Source: Virgisporangium aurantiacum
GTDB lineage: Bacteria; Actinomycetota; Actinomycetes; Mycobacteriales; Micromonosporaceae
DNA length: 64,000 nt
Assembly: GCF_016863635.1 (NCBI RefSeq)
Contig: NZ_BOPG01000037.1
Span: 124,001 to 188,000, forward strand
Reading direction: 5' to 3'
Both the position numbers and the translations under genes were made by a program. This document shows, piece after piece, positions 17,626-25,705 of the stretch. Numbering within the stretch: position 1 is the stretch's first letter; each line of letters begins with the position of its first letter. The notes under the pieces are model-generated. The model worked only from the letters and a program-made list of their open reading frames with translations. It was not told where the DNA came from and ran no database searches.

Positions 17626-18665
17626 GGCACGTTCGCTTTCGTGAGGGGACGGCTGGGGAGCTCGCGCCGCAGCACCGGCGCGATCTCGCTCTGGAACAGC
17701 TCCAGCGACCGGCGGTGCTGCTTCTCGGTCAGGCCGTCCGGTTCCGCCGACAGGTGCATCACCTCGTGCCCGAAGCGGGCGTGGTACCGGTGCACCTTGT
17801 CGATGATCTGCCGCGGGCTCCCGACGAGGATCGAGCTGCGCTCGATCGCGTCCTCCAGCGTCGGGAACACGGGCTCGACGCCGACGCTCCGGAACAGCGC
17901 CAGCCGCTTGTCGTAGATGGGCCGGTAGGTCTCCACCGCCTCCTGCGACGTGCGCGCGGCGTAGAAGCCGGCCGACCCGGCGCCGACGAGCGCGTCGGCC
18001 GGGTCGTGTCCATAGTGGACCCACCGCTCCCGGTAGTAGTCGATCAGCTCGGCGTAGGGGTCGATCGGGTTGGTCACGTTCGCCGAGAACAGCGGGTCGC
18101 CGAAGCGCGCGGCCAGGTCGACCGACTCGCGGCTCGTGGCGCTGCCGTGCCAGACCCGCACGGGTTGCTGGTACGGCCGGGGGAGCACCTCGGCGTCGGT
18201 GAGCGACGGGCGGAACCGGCCCTCCCACGTCACCCGGTCCTCCCGCCAGAGCCGGCGGAACAGTTCGTAACCCTCGCGGTTGCGGTCCCACTGGTCGGCG
18301 GCGGTGACGTGGAACAGCTGCGCCTGCGCGGCGCCGTTCCCCTTGCCGATCATCAGCTCCAACCGGCCGTCGGAGAGGTGGTCGAGCGTCGCGTAGTCCT
18401 CGTACGCGCGCACCGGGTCGAGCAGGCTCAGCGTGGTGACCGCGGTGAACAACCGGATCGTCGACGTGCGCGCCGCGATGTGGCTGAGCACCACGGGCGG
18501 GGACGACGAGATGAACGGCCGCTCGTGCCGTTCGCCGACGCCGAACCCGTCGAACCCGAGCTCCTCGGCCAGCACGGCGTTGTCGACGACCTCCCGCAGC
18601 CGCTGGTGGGTCGACTTGGTCGCGTCGGGCCCGTGCACGATGAGCGTGATGGCGAGGAACTTCAT
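17622..18665 (-). CDS. LLM class flavin-dependent oxidoreductase
   Basis: 347 residues, luciferase-like barrel: GFDGFGVGERHERPF, TTLSLLDPVRAYEDYATLDH and GRLELMIGKGNGAAQ at the N-terminal half, and VRVWHGSATSRESVDLAARFGD in the middle. Family members use FMNH2 and O2; some carry out sulfur or nitrogen bond cleavage. The start at 18665 lies within the stop of the preceding gene (4-bp overlap), so translation is coupled. The substrate is unknown but the operon context suggests an organosulfur compound. Confidence 0.84.
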   Translation of the reverse strand: MKFLAITLIVHGPDATKSTHQRLREVVDNAVLAEELGFDGFGVGERHERPFISSSPPVVLSHIAARTSTIRLFTAVTTLSLLDPVRAYEDYATLDHLSDGRLELMIGKGNGAAQAQLFHVTAADQWDRNREGYELFRRLWREDRVTWEGRFRPSLTDAEVLPRPYQQPVRVWHGSATSRESVDLAARFGDPLFSANVTNPIDPYAELIDYYRERWVHYGHDPADALVGAGSAGFYAARTSQEAVETYRPIYDKRLALFRSVGVEPVFPTLEDAIERSSILVGSPRQIIDKVHRYHARFGHEVMHLSAEPDGLTEKQHRRSLELFQSEIAPVLRRELPSRPLTKANVP

Positions 18666-19972
18666 AGGCCCAGGTGCTCCCGTAGCGTCTGCGTGGTGTA
18701 TTCGGATCGGAGCACGCCGCGCTCCTGCAGCAGCGGCACCACCGTGTCGACGAACCCGTCGAGGCCGGTGGGCGTCAGGTGCGGGACGACGATGAAGCCG
18801 TCGCACGCGTCGGTCTGCACGAACAGGTTCATCTGCTCGGCGACGTGCGCGGGCGTCCCGATGAACGACTGCCGCCCGGTGACCTCGATGATGAGGTCGC
18901 GGATGCCGAGGTTCTTCTCCTCGGCGAGCGCGCGCCACTTCGCCGCGGTCTCCAGCGGGTCTCTGGTCATCCGCGCGCGGCCCTGGATGATCGACGTCGC
19001 GTCGACGTTCGGGTCCTCCTTCGGGAGCGGGCCCTCCGGGTCGTAGGCCGACAGGTCGCGGTTCCAGACCTGTTCCAGCAACAGGATCGCGGTCTGCGGG
19101 CTCACCTGCTGCCGGCGGATGTGGTGCGCGCGCTCCTGCGCGTCGGCGTCGCTGTCGCCGAGGACGAACGTCACACCGGGCAGCAGCTTGACCGAGTCCG
19201 GGTCGCGGCCGTGCCGGCGCACCTTCTCCTTGACGTCCTTGTAGAACGCCCGGCCCGCTTCGAGCGTGCCGTGCCGGTTGAAGATGGCGTCGGCCGTCGC
19301 GGCGCCGAAGTCGCGGCCCGCGTCGGAGTCGCCGGCCTGGATGATGACCGGATGCCGTTGCGGGCTCCGGGGAACGGTGAAATTCCCGGTGACGTCGAAC
19401 TGCGCGCCCCGGTGTCGGAAGGCACCCGGTTGGCCTGTGACGAACCGGCCCGTCTCGGCGACCAGCGCGTCCGGATCCCAGGAGTCCCAGAGCTTCCGGG
19501 CGACCGCGACGAACTCGGCGGCCCGCTCGTACCGCTGGCTGTAGTCCAGGAAGCCGCCGCGCCGGAAGTTCTCCCCGGTGAACGCGTCGGACGAGGTGAC
19601 CACGTTCCACGCCGCCCGCCCGCCGGAGAGGTGGTCGAGCGTGGCGAGCTGGCGGGCCAACTGGTACGGCTCGTTGAACGTGGCGTTCACGGTGGCGCCC
19701 AGCCCCAGGTGCTCCGTCACCGCCGCCAGTCCACTGAGGACGGTCAGCGCGTCGGGCCGGCCGACGACGTCGAGGTCGTGGATGCGGCCGCGCTGCTCGC
19801 GCAGGCGCAGCCCCTCGGCGAGGAAGAAGAAGTCGAACCGGCCGCGCTCGGCGGTCTTCGCCAGGTGGACGAACGACGCGAAGTCGATCTGGCTGCCCGA
19901 CGCCGGATCGCTCCACACGGTCTGGTTGTTCACGCCGGGGAAGTGCGCGGCGAGGATGACCTGCTTGGGCAT
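18662..19972 (-). CDS. FMN-dependent monooxygenase, NtaA/DmoA family
   Basis: 436 residues with the long-form NtaA/SoxA/DszA layout: FASFVHLAKTAERGRFDFFF, HLSGGRAAWNVVTSSDAFTG, NFRRGG and HPVIIQAGDSDAGRDFGAA. The C-terminal VVPLLQERGVLRSEY...TLREHLGL is the tail seen in this family, where it supports dimer contacts. Likely an FMNH2-dependent enzyme acting on thioethers, sulfonates or amino-polycarboxylates. Its ATG shares one base with the stop of the upstream monooxygenase (TGATG). The second long-form NtaA-type enzyme in the island after 12632-13975. Confidence 0.87.
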   Translation of the reverse strand: MPKQVILAAHFPGVNNQTVWSDPASGSQIDFASFVHLAKTAERGRFDFFFLAEGLRLREQRGRIHDLDVVGRPDALTVLSGLAAVTEHLGLGATVNATFNEPYQLARQLATLDHLSGGRAAWNVVTSSDAFTGENFRRGGFLDYSQRYERAAEFVAVARKLWDSWDPDALVAETGRFVTGQPGAFRHRGAQFDVTGNFTVPRSPQRHPVIIQAGDSDAGRDFGAATADAIFNRHGTLEAGRAFYKDVKEKVRRHGRDPDSVKLLPGVTFVLGDSDADAQERAHHIRRQQVSPQTAILLLEQVWNRDLSAYDPEGPLPKEDPNVDATSIIQGRARMTRDPLETAAKWRALAEEKNLGIRDLIIEVTGRQSFIGTPAHVAEQMNLFVQTDACDGFIVVPHLTPTGLDGFVDTVVPLLQERGVLRSEYTTQTLREHLGL

Positions 19973-21162
19973 CAGCGGGCCTCCGCGTAGCGGTTCTTCG
20001 GTTTCTCCAACCCGAGCCGGCCGCGCAGCGTGTACCCGTTGTCGCCGGCGCGGTAGACGCCGAGCCGGCGTAGCTCGGGCACCAGGAAGTCCACAATGGA
20101 GTCGAGGTCGAGCGGGAGCACCGCCGGCCGCAGCCGGACGCCGGTGACGCCCGCGCTCCAGTAGTCGACGAGGAGGTCGGCGAGTTGTTCGGCGCTGCCG
20201 GTGAACGTCGCCGCGTCGGACCGGTGCTCCGCGCCGTCGAGCTCGTCGAGGCGGGCCCTGCGGTCGGCGCCGGTGCCGTCGGCGGCGTCGAGGTGCACGA
20301 GCACGTCGGCGAACACCCGCAACGGGGGCCCGGTGCGGCCGACCGCCCGCTGTGCCGCGTCGACCTCGGCGAGGATCCGCCTGGCGTCGTCGGGGTCGCG
20401 TGGGGTGACGTAGACGAGATCCGATGTGCGCGCCGCGAACTCGTAGATCGGCGTGGAGTGCGCCAGCGCGGCGATCACCGGCTGACCCTGCGGGGGCCGT
20501 GGCGTGATCGACGGTCCCTTGACGCTGAACCACTGCCCGACGAAGTCGATGTAGTGCAGCTTGTCGCGGTCGACGAACCGGCCGGTGGCGACGTCGCGGA
20601 TCTCCGCGTCGTCCTCCCAGCTGTCCCACAGCCGGCGCACCACCTCGACCGCGTCGGCGGCCTCGTCGAGCAGATCGGTCAGCCGCTCCTGGAGGTTCTC
20701 GTCGTAGCCGGTCAGCTCCGGCACCTCGCGGCGGCCGAACAGCGCGGCGTCGCTGTGCCTCGCCGAGATCTGCGGCCGCCAGCCGGCGCGGCCGGAGCTC
20801 ACGAAGTCGAGTGTCGCGAGCGCGGTGGCGAGGTGGAACGGTTCGAGGTGCGTCGGGGTCGCCGTCGGTATCAGCCCGATGCCCTCGGTCACGGGTGCCA
20901 CGCGGGCCGCCAGGAGCACCGCGTCGAGCCGTCCGCGCACCTGGTCGGTGCGACCGTCGGGGCCGTCGAGGCGGGTGGACTGCAGGCCCGGCGAGTCCTC
21001 GAAGCCGACGAAGTCGAGGTCGCCGGCCGCCGCCGTGTTGACCAGGTCGACCCAGTACGCCGCGGAGAAGATCCCGTCGGGACGCGCCGCGGGATGCCGC
21101 CAGGCGGCCGGGTGCCACCCCGCACCGTCGAGCGCCACGCCCAGCCTGATCGGTCCGGTCAT
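19972..21162 (-). CDS. LLM class flavin-dependent monooxygenase, NtaA-like
   Basis: 396 residues. The N-terminus IRLGVALDGAGWHPAAWRHP and the middle HYIDFVGQWFSVKGPSITPRP and GQPVIAALAHSTPIYEFAA place it with long luciferase-like monooxygenases related to NtaA/DszA. DSWEDDAEIRDVATGRFVD mirrors the same region in 12632-13975. The C-terminal VDFLVPELRRLGVYR is also conserved. It is shorter in the central insertion than the two NtaA-type neighbours. Its start overlaps the end of the GST gene by 4 bp. The substrate is unknown. Confidence 0.84.
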   Translation of the reverse strand: MTGPIRLGVALDGAGWHPAAWRHPAARPDGIFSAAYWVDLVNTAAAGDLDFVGFEDSPGLQSTRLDGPDGRTDQVRGRLDAVLLAARVAPVTEGIGLIPTATPTHLEPFHLATALATLDFVSSGRAGWRPQISARHSDAALFGRREVPELTGYDENLQERLTDLLDEAADAVEVVRRLWDSWEDDAEIRDVATGRFVDRDKLHYIDFVGQWFSVKGPSITPRPPQGQPVIAALAHSTPIYEFAARTSDLVYVTPRDPDDARRILAEVDAAQRAVGRTGPPLRVFADVLVHLDAADGTGADRRARLDELDGAEHRSDAATFTGSAEQLADLLVDYWSAGVTGVRLRPAVLPLDLDSIVDFLVPELRRLGVYRAGDNGYTLRGRLGLEKPKNRYAEAR

Positions 21163-22052
21163 ACGGTCACTCCCTCCCAGTCGGGGATCTCGGCGCCGTC
21201 CGCCGCGAACGTCGCGAAGTCGGTGGTGTCGCGGAACGCCGGGACGCGGTACAGCTCCCGCGCGTACGCCCACAGGTTCGGGTACGCGTCCAGCCCGCCG
21301 TTGATCGACCGGGTCGCGTTGGGCCCGACGTCGTAGCGCACCAGCGCGACCCAGAGCCGGATGTCGGCCTGCGTCAGCGCGTCACCGAGCAGGTAGCGCG
21401 ATCCGGCCAGCCGCCGGTCGAGCGTCGCGAACGTCCACAGCAACGCGTCCCGCGCGGCCGCGGCGATGCCGCCCGACCGGTGCCGGGCCGCGAGCGACGC
21501 GCCGTTGTTGACCGCGGGCCCGAGCCACCCGTTCAGCGCGTCGATCTCGGGCCGCAGCGCCACCGGGTACGTGTCGACGATCGGCGTCGTGATCGCGGTG
21601 AACCGGCTCGCGAGGTCGTTCGCGATGCCGTCCGAGTCGTTGCTCACCAGCCGCCGGTGCTCGCGGTCCCACAGCGCCGGAACGCTGACGTGGCCGTCGA
21701 ACCCGGGCTCGGTCGCCTCGAACGCCTCGCGCAGCAACGCGAAACCGTTGACCGGATCGGGCCCGCGCGCCGGCCGGAACGCCCAGCCGCGGCCGTCCCG
21801 CTCGTCGTCCACATAGGACAGTGAGACCACCCCGGTGAGGTTGGCCAGCCGCCGGGTGATGTCGACCCGCTGCGACCACGGACAGAACGTGCCGCCGTAG
21901 AGGTGGTACCGGCCCGCCGCCGGCGTGGTGGCCGGCCCGCCGATGCGGCCGTGGAAGCGCAGCAGCGGCCGGGGGTCGTCGGGGCGCCGGTGGATCCGGT
22001 ACTCGCCGAAGCGCTCGGCGTCGACCGGACTGGCGAAGCGGGGGAGAGGCAT
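21159..22052 (-). CDS. Xi-class glutathione transferase-like / thiol-quinone reductase
   Basis: 297 residues from the ATG at 22052 (GGAGG 5 nt upstream). It matches the ECM4/YqjG family: YHLYGGTFCPWSQRVDITRRL holds the catalytic cysteine (CPWS where CPWA is usual), VSVPALWD and NDSDGIANDL are thioredoxin-fold strands, and LLGDALTQADIRLWVALVRYD is the GST C-terminal helix. The family removes glutathione from glutathionyl-hydroquinones; actinomycetes usually use mycothiol, so the partner thiol may differ. It heads the minus-strand monooxygenase operon and may resolve thiol conjugates produced or used there. A dyad lies 39 bp upstream. Confidence 0.85.
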   Translation of the reverse strand: MPLPRFASPVDAERFGEYRIHRRPDDPRPLLRFHGRIGGPATTPAAGRYHLYGGTFCPWSQRVDITRRLANLTGVVSLSYVDDERDGRGWAFRPARGPDPVNGFALLREAFEATEPGFDGHVSVPALWDREHRRLVSNDSDGIANDLASRFTAITTPIVDTYPVALRPEIDALNGWLGPAVNNGASLAARHRSGGIAAAARDALLWTFATLDRRLAGSRYLLGDALTQADIRLWVALVRYDVGPNATRSINGGLDAYPNLWAYARELYRVPAFRDTTDFATFAADGAEIPDWEGVTV

Positions 22053-22090
22053 GCGGCCTCCTGTTTTCCGGGTGCGACAACCTCCAAACT

Positions 22091-22113
22091 CTATCGGCCT
22101 GATAGGAATTTGG
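22091..22113. promoter_or_regulatory. Dyad CTATC-N5-GATAG with AATTTGG arm, divergent sulfur promoter
   Basis: A perfect 5-bp dyad (22091-22105) in the divergent region between the GST/monooxygenase operon and the cystine-type ABC operon. Its right side TAGGAATTTGG (22103-22113) is the exact reverse complement of 9929-9939. Best of the shared sulfur-island operator candidates. Placement 39 bp from the GST start suits repression of the minus-strand operon. Confidence 0.55.
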
Positions 22114-22157
22114 CCAGACCTCGGAGGGTTGTCGTGACGTGGCTGACAGTTCCGGTG

Positions 22158-22205
22158 GTCAACCGTTGACACCGGCGGGTGATGCCCGTTCCATGTGCGT
22201 CACCC
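22158..22205. promoter_or_regulatory. Palindrome and hairpin in the leader of the amino acid ABC operon
   Basis: GTCAAC-C-GTTGAC (22158-22170) is a perfect palindrome flanked by CCGGT and ACCGG. A hairpin follows: GGGTGA (22177-22182) pairs with TCACCC (22200-22205). Both lie 67-115 bp before the permease start and may be a second operator or a leader RNA structure. They do not match a SAM or T-box riboswitch that I recognise. Confidence 0.35.
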
Positions 22206-22271
22206 GTTCTTCGATTCACCGCCGTGAGTGCCCGGCGGCGTGACCCCCTGCGCCGAGAAGAGGTGTGTGGC

Positions 22272-23240
22272 GTGACCGCTCCACCCGACGTCGCCGCGCG
22301 TGAGACCGCGCTCGCGGCGGCCGAACTGCCGGTGATACCGGCCCGGCGGCCGTGGCGGTGGGTCGCGAGCCTCGCGGCCGCCGTTCTGCTCGCCATGGCG
22401 CTGAACGCGCTCATCACCAATCCCGCCTGGGACTGGCCGGTCGCCGCCCAGTACCTGTTCTACGAGACGATTCTGCGCTCCGTCGGCGTGACGTTGCAGC
22501 TGACCGGATTCGCGATCGTCATCGGGTTCGCGCTCGGCACGGTGCTCGCGCTGATGCGGCTGTCGCGCAGCCCGGTGCTCGTCGGGTTCTCGTGGGGTTA
22601 CGTGTGGCTGTTCCGGTCGGTGCCGCTGATCCTGCAACTCCTGTTCTGGTTCAACCTGGCGCTGCTCTACGACCGGATCTCGATCGGTGTGCCGTTCGGG
22701 CCGGCGTTCTTCGACATCGGCACCCAGGACCTGATCGGCCCGCTCACCGCCGCCACGCTCGGGCTGGCGCTGCACCAGGCGGCGTACTGCGCCGAGATCG
22801 TGCGGTCGGGGTTCCTGTCGGTCGACCAGGGACAGCTGGAGGCCGCCGCCGCGCTGGGCATTCCGCGCTGGCGCCAGATCCGGCGGATCCTGCTGCCGCA
22901 GGCGATGCGCACCATCATTCCCAACGCCAGCAACGAGATCACCAGCCTGGTGAAGGGGACCTCGGTGGTGTACATCATGGCGATCCCCGAACTCTTCTAC
23001 CAGGTGCAGGTCATCTACGCCCGCAACGGGCGGGTGATCGCGCTGCTGCTCGTCGCCGCGATCTGGTACCTGCTGCTGACCACCGTGCTGTCGATCGTGC
23101 AGTTCTACATCGAGCGGTACTACGCGCGCGGCGCGGTGCGGGTGTTGCCACCCACGCCGTGGCAACGGTTCCGGCGCGTCGTCGGTGATGCGGCCGCGGC
23201 CCGGCGACGGCGCGCCGTCCTGTTGAAGGATCTTCCGTGA
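22272..23240 (+). CDS. Amino acid ABC transporter permease (cystine/polar type)
   Basis: 322 residues from the GTG at 22272, with GAAGAGG 8-9 nt upstream. A long N-terminal cytoplasmic segment precedes the HisM-type permease domain: TLQLTGFAIVIGFALGTVLAL, YVWLFRSVPLILQL and the EAA loop EAAAALGIPRWRQIRRILLPQA. It forms the channel for a polar amino acid or cystine importer with the ATPase and lipoprotein encoded next. Position divergent from the organosulfur monooxygenase operon suggests a sulfur-containing amino acid or a sulfonated ligand. Confidence 0.87.
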   Translation: MTAPPDVAARETALAAAELPVIPARRPWRWVASLAAAVLLAMALNALITNPAWDWPVAAQYLFYETILRSVGVTLQLTGFAIVIGFALGTVLALMRLSRSPVLVGFSWGYVWLFRSVPLILQLLFWFNLALLYDRISIGVPFGPAFFDIGTQDLIGPLTAATLGLALHQAAYCAEIVRSGFLSVDQGQLEAAAALGIPRWRQIRRILLPQAMRTIIPNASNEITSLVKGTSVVYIMAIPELFYQVQVIYARNGRVIALLLVAAIWYLLLTTVLSIVQFYIERYYARGAVRVLPPTPWQRFRRVVGDAAAARRRRAVLLKDLP

Positions 23241-23995
23241 CGATGGTGGACGTGCACGGTGTGCACAAGAGCTTCGGCCCGATCGACGTGCTGCGGGGCG
23301 TCGACCTGACGGTCGACCCGGGCGAGGTGGTGGTGATTCTCGGCCCGTCCGGGTCGGGAAAGTCGACGCTGCTGCGCTGCATCAACCACCTGGAGAAGGT
23401 CGACCGCGGATACGTGCGCATCGACGGCGAGCTCATCGGCTACCGCCTCGTCGGCGGCCGGCTGCGGGAACTGACCGAGCGGGAGATCCTCCGCCAGCGG
23501 ACGCACGTCGGCTTCGTGTTCCAGAACTTCAACCTGTTCCCGCACCTGACCGCGCTCGAGAACGTGGTGGAGGCGCCGGTCTCCGCGCAACGACGGCCGC
23601 GGGCGGTGGCGCGGGCGCGGGCACTGGACCTGCTCGCCCGGGTCGGCCTGCAAGACAAGGCCGACGCCTATCCGCGACGGCTGTCCGGCGGGCAGCAGCA
23701 ACGGGTCGCGATCGCCCGCGCGCTCGCGCTCGACCCGAAGATCGTCATGTTCGACGAACCCACCTCGGCACTCGATCCGGAACTCGTCGGCGAGGTGCTG
23801 GAGGTCATGAAGGGCCTCGCGCGCGGCGGCACCACGATGATCGTCGTCACCCACGAGGTCGGCTTCGCCCGCGAGGTCGCGGATCGCGTGGTCTTCATGG
23901 ACGACGGCCGCATCGTCGAGCAGGGCCTGCCGGCCGAGGTGCTCGACCGTCCCCGGCACGACCGCACCCGGTCGTTCCTCGACAAGGTTCTCTAG
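23237..23995 (+). CDS. Amino acid ABC transporter ATP-binding protein
   Basis: 252 residues. GTG start overlapping the permease stop. Walker A GPSGSGKST, Q-loop FVFQNFNLFPHLTALEN (the motif typical of GlnQ/TcyN-type ATPases), signature LSGGQQQRVAIARAL, Walker B IVMFDEPTSALDPE and the H-loop VVTHEVGFAREVAD. It energises import by the adjacent permease. The next gene begins after an AGGAGG ribosome-binding site that overlaps its stop codon. Confidence 0.93.
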   Translation: MTMVDVHGVHKSFGPIDVLRGVDLTVDPGEVVVILGPSGSGKSTLLRCINHLEKVDRGYVRIDGELIGYRLVGGRLRELTEREILRQRTHVGFVFQNFNLFPHLTALENVVEAPVSAQRRPRAVARARALDLLARVGLQDKADAYPRRLSGGQQQRVAIARALALDPKIVMFDEPTSALDPELVGEVLEVMKGLARGGTTMIVVTHEVGFAREVADRVVFMDDGRIVEQGLPAEVLDRPRHDRTRSFLDKVL

Positions 23996-24003
23996 GAGGA
24001 GTT

Positions 24004-24954
24004 GTGCGACGGATCCTCGTTCCCGTGCTGGCGCTGGGACTTGCGTTGGCCGCCTGCGGCACCCCCGACGCGGAGAAGACCGCGGCGTCGACGGACACCG
24101 GCGGCGTCCAGATAAACCTTTCCCCGGACCAGAAACGCGTCCGCGCCGACAAGGTCGCCGCGATCGCCGCGAAGGTGCCCGACGCCATCAGGGCCGACGG
24201 CAAGCTGACCGTCGGGGTGAGCGGGCAGGGCTCGCCGCCGTTGGCGTTCCGGGCCAACGACGACCGGACCATCATCGGCGTCGAGCCCGACATCGCCCAA
24301 CTCGTCGCCGACGTGCTCGGGCTGGAACTCGACCTGCAGCCGACGTCGTGGGAGAACCTCTTCCTGGTCGTCCGAAGTGGACAGAACGACGTCGGCTTCT
24401 CGAACATCACGGTCACCGAGGAACGCAAGGACATCTACGACTTCGCCTCGTACCGGGTCGACTCGCTCGGTTGGGAGGTGGCGAAGAAGAGCAAGATCAC
24501 GAAGATCGACAAGCCGGCCGACATCGCCGGGCTCAACGTCTCCGTGGGTTCCGGCACGAACCAGGAGCAGGTGTTGCTGCGCTGGAACGACCAGCTGAAG
24601 AAGGACGGCCTCGAGCCGGCGAAGATCACGTACTTCCAGGGTGCCACCGAGTACCAACTCGCGTTGTCGTCGGGCCGGATCGACGCGTACTTCGGCCCGA
24701 ACCCGGCGCTCGCCTACCACGCGGCGGTCAGCGGTGAGACGAAGGTGGTCGGCATCGTGCCGGGCGGCGGCGACGTGCCCGCACAGATCGCGGCGATGAC
24801 GAAGAAGGGCAACGCGGTGGCCGCGCCGGTGGCGGAAGCGCTGAACGTCGTCATCAAGAGCGGGAAGTACAAGCAGGTGCTCGACCGCTGGGGCCTGAGC
24901 GGCGAGGCCATCCCGACGAGCGAGGTCAACCCGCCAGGGCTGCCCAGAAAATGA
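24004..24954 (+). CDS. Amino acid ABC transporter substrate-binding lipoprotein
   Basis: 316 residues, GTG start 3 nt after the AGGAGGAGT site. The lipobox is LAAC at about residues 15-18. The SBP family 3 fold is clear: IRADGKLTVGVSGQGSPPL, GVEPDIAQLVADVLGLEL, GFSNITVTEERKDIYDFASY and YQLALSSGRIDAYFGPNPAL. It binds a polar amino acid, with cystine or another sulfur ligand likely by context, and delivers it to the preceding permease. The GNAT gene starts inside its stop codon. Confidence 0.9.
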   Translation: MRRILVPVLALGLALAACGTPDAEKTAASTDTGGVQINLSPDQKRVRADKVAAIAAKVPDAIRADGKLTVGVSGQGSPPLAFRANDDRTIIGVEPDIAQLVADVLGLELDLQPTSWENLFLVVRSGQNDVGFSNITVTEERKDIYDFASYRVDSLGWEVAKKSKITKIDKPADIAGLNVSVGSGTNQEQVLLRWNDQLKKDGLEPAKITYFQGATEYQLALSSGRIDAYFGPNPALAYHAAVSGETKVVGIVPGGGDVPAQIAAMTKKGNAVAAPVAEALNVVIKSGKYKQVLDRWGLSGEAIPTSEVNPPGLPRK

Positions 24955-25643
24955 CTGTCCACATTGGATCGGTGCCGGTCCTCGACAACCCGGTGTGGGC
25001 CGCGCTCACCGGTCCCCACGCACGTTTCGCGGAAGTGAGCGGCGCCGCGGCCAGGTACGACCCGGCGGTGACGCGGTTCGCCACCCTGGCCGACCGCGCC
25101 GATCCCCACGCCTGGGCCGATCTCGCGACGCTGATCGGCCGGGGCGGCTCGGTCGCGTTGTCCGGTGACACCGTCGATCCGCCGGCCGGGTGGCGGGTGC
25201 AGTTCCGCGGCGCCGGCGTGCAACTCGTCGACGACCGGCTGGTGGCGGCCGACGATCCGGACGCGGTGGTGCTGGGTGCCGACGACGTACCGGAGATGCT
25301 CGACCTGGTCGAGCGGACGCAACCGGGTCCGTTCCTGGCCCGCACGGTCGAACTCGGTACGTACCTGGGGATCCGCCGCGGCGGCCGGCTGGTCGCGATG
25401 GCGGGGGAGCGGCTGCACCCGCCGGGCTGGACCGAGATCAGCGCGGTGTGCACCGACGAGGCGCACCGGGGGCAGGGCCTCGCGACGCGACTGGTGCGCG
25501 CGGTCGCCGCCGGGATCCGCCGACGCGGCGAGACGCCGTTCATGCACGCGTCCGCCACCAACACCAACGCGATCCGGCTCTACGAGTCGATCGGATTCCG
25601 CCTGCGGAAGCGGACGATGTTCGCGATGCTGACCTCCCCGTAG
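24951..25643 (+). CDS. GNAT-family N-acetyltransferase
   Basis: 230 residues with an N-terminal domain of about 100 residues and a C-terminal GNAT/FR47 domain. The acetyl-CoA loop is EAHRGQGLATRLVRAVA, preceded by the strand WTEISAVCTDE; HASATNTNAIRLYESIGF is motif B. It overlaps the binding-protein stop (ATGA), so it belongs to the amino acid importer operon. Acetylation of the imported amino acid or of a toxic analogue is a reasonable guess, not shown. A site resembling the sulfur dyads follows its stop, before the sulfite oxidase gene. Confidence 0.86.
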   Translation: MTVHIGSVPVLDNPVWAALTGPHARFAEVSGAAARYDPAVTRFATLADRADPHAWADLATLIGRGGSVALSGDTVDPPAGWRVQFRGAGVQLVDDRLVAADDPDAVVLGADDVPEMLDLVERTQPGPFLARTVELGTYLGIRRGGRLVAMAGERLHPPGWTEISAVCTDEAHRGQGLATRLVRAVAAGIRRRGETPFMHASATNTNAIRLYESIGFRLRKRTMFAMLTSP

Positions 25644-25667
25644 CCTTCCGGTCGTTTCCCCGTTATC

Positions 25668-25682
25668 CTATCGGCACGGTAG
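25668..25682. promoter_or_regulatory. Dyad CTATC-N5-GGTAG before the sulfite oxidase gene
   Basis: Fifteen-base site with the same 5-5-5 layout as 14785-14799 and 22091-22105, ending 23 bp before the ATG. One arm position differs from a perfect dyad. It sits where a promoter core is expected, consistent with a repressor or activator common to the sulfur genes. Confidence 0.45.
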
Positions 25683-25705
25683 AGTATGGCGGGGCGGAGG
25701 AACCG

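Noticed and set aside
18779-19990. Long plus-strand frame opposite the monooxygenase genes
   Set aside because: Antisense shadow of luciferase-like genes; composition is Arg/Val/Asp-rich with no recognisable domain.
22106-22271. SAM or T-box riboswitch before the cystine-type ABC operon
   Set aside because: The leader has a palindrome and one hairpin, but none of the conserved core sequences of known SAM riboswitch classes.
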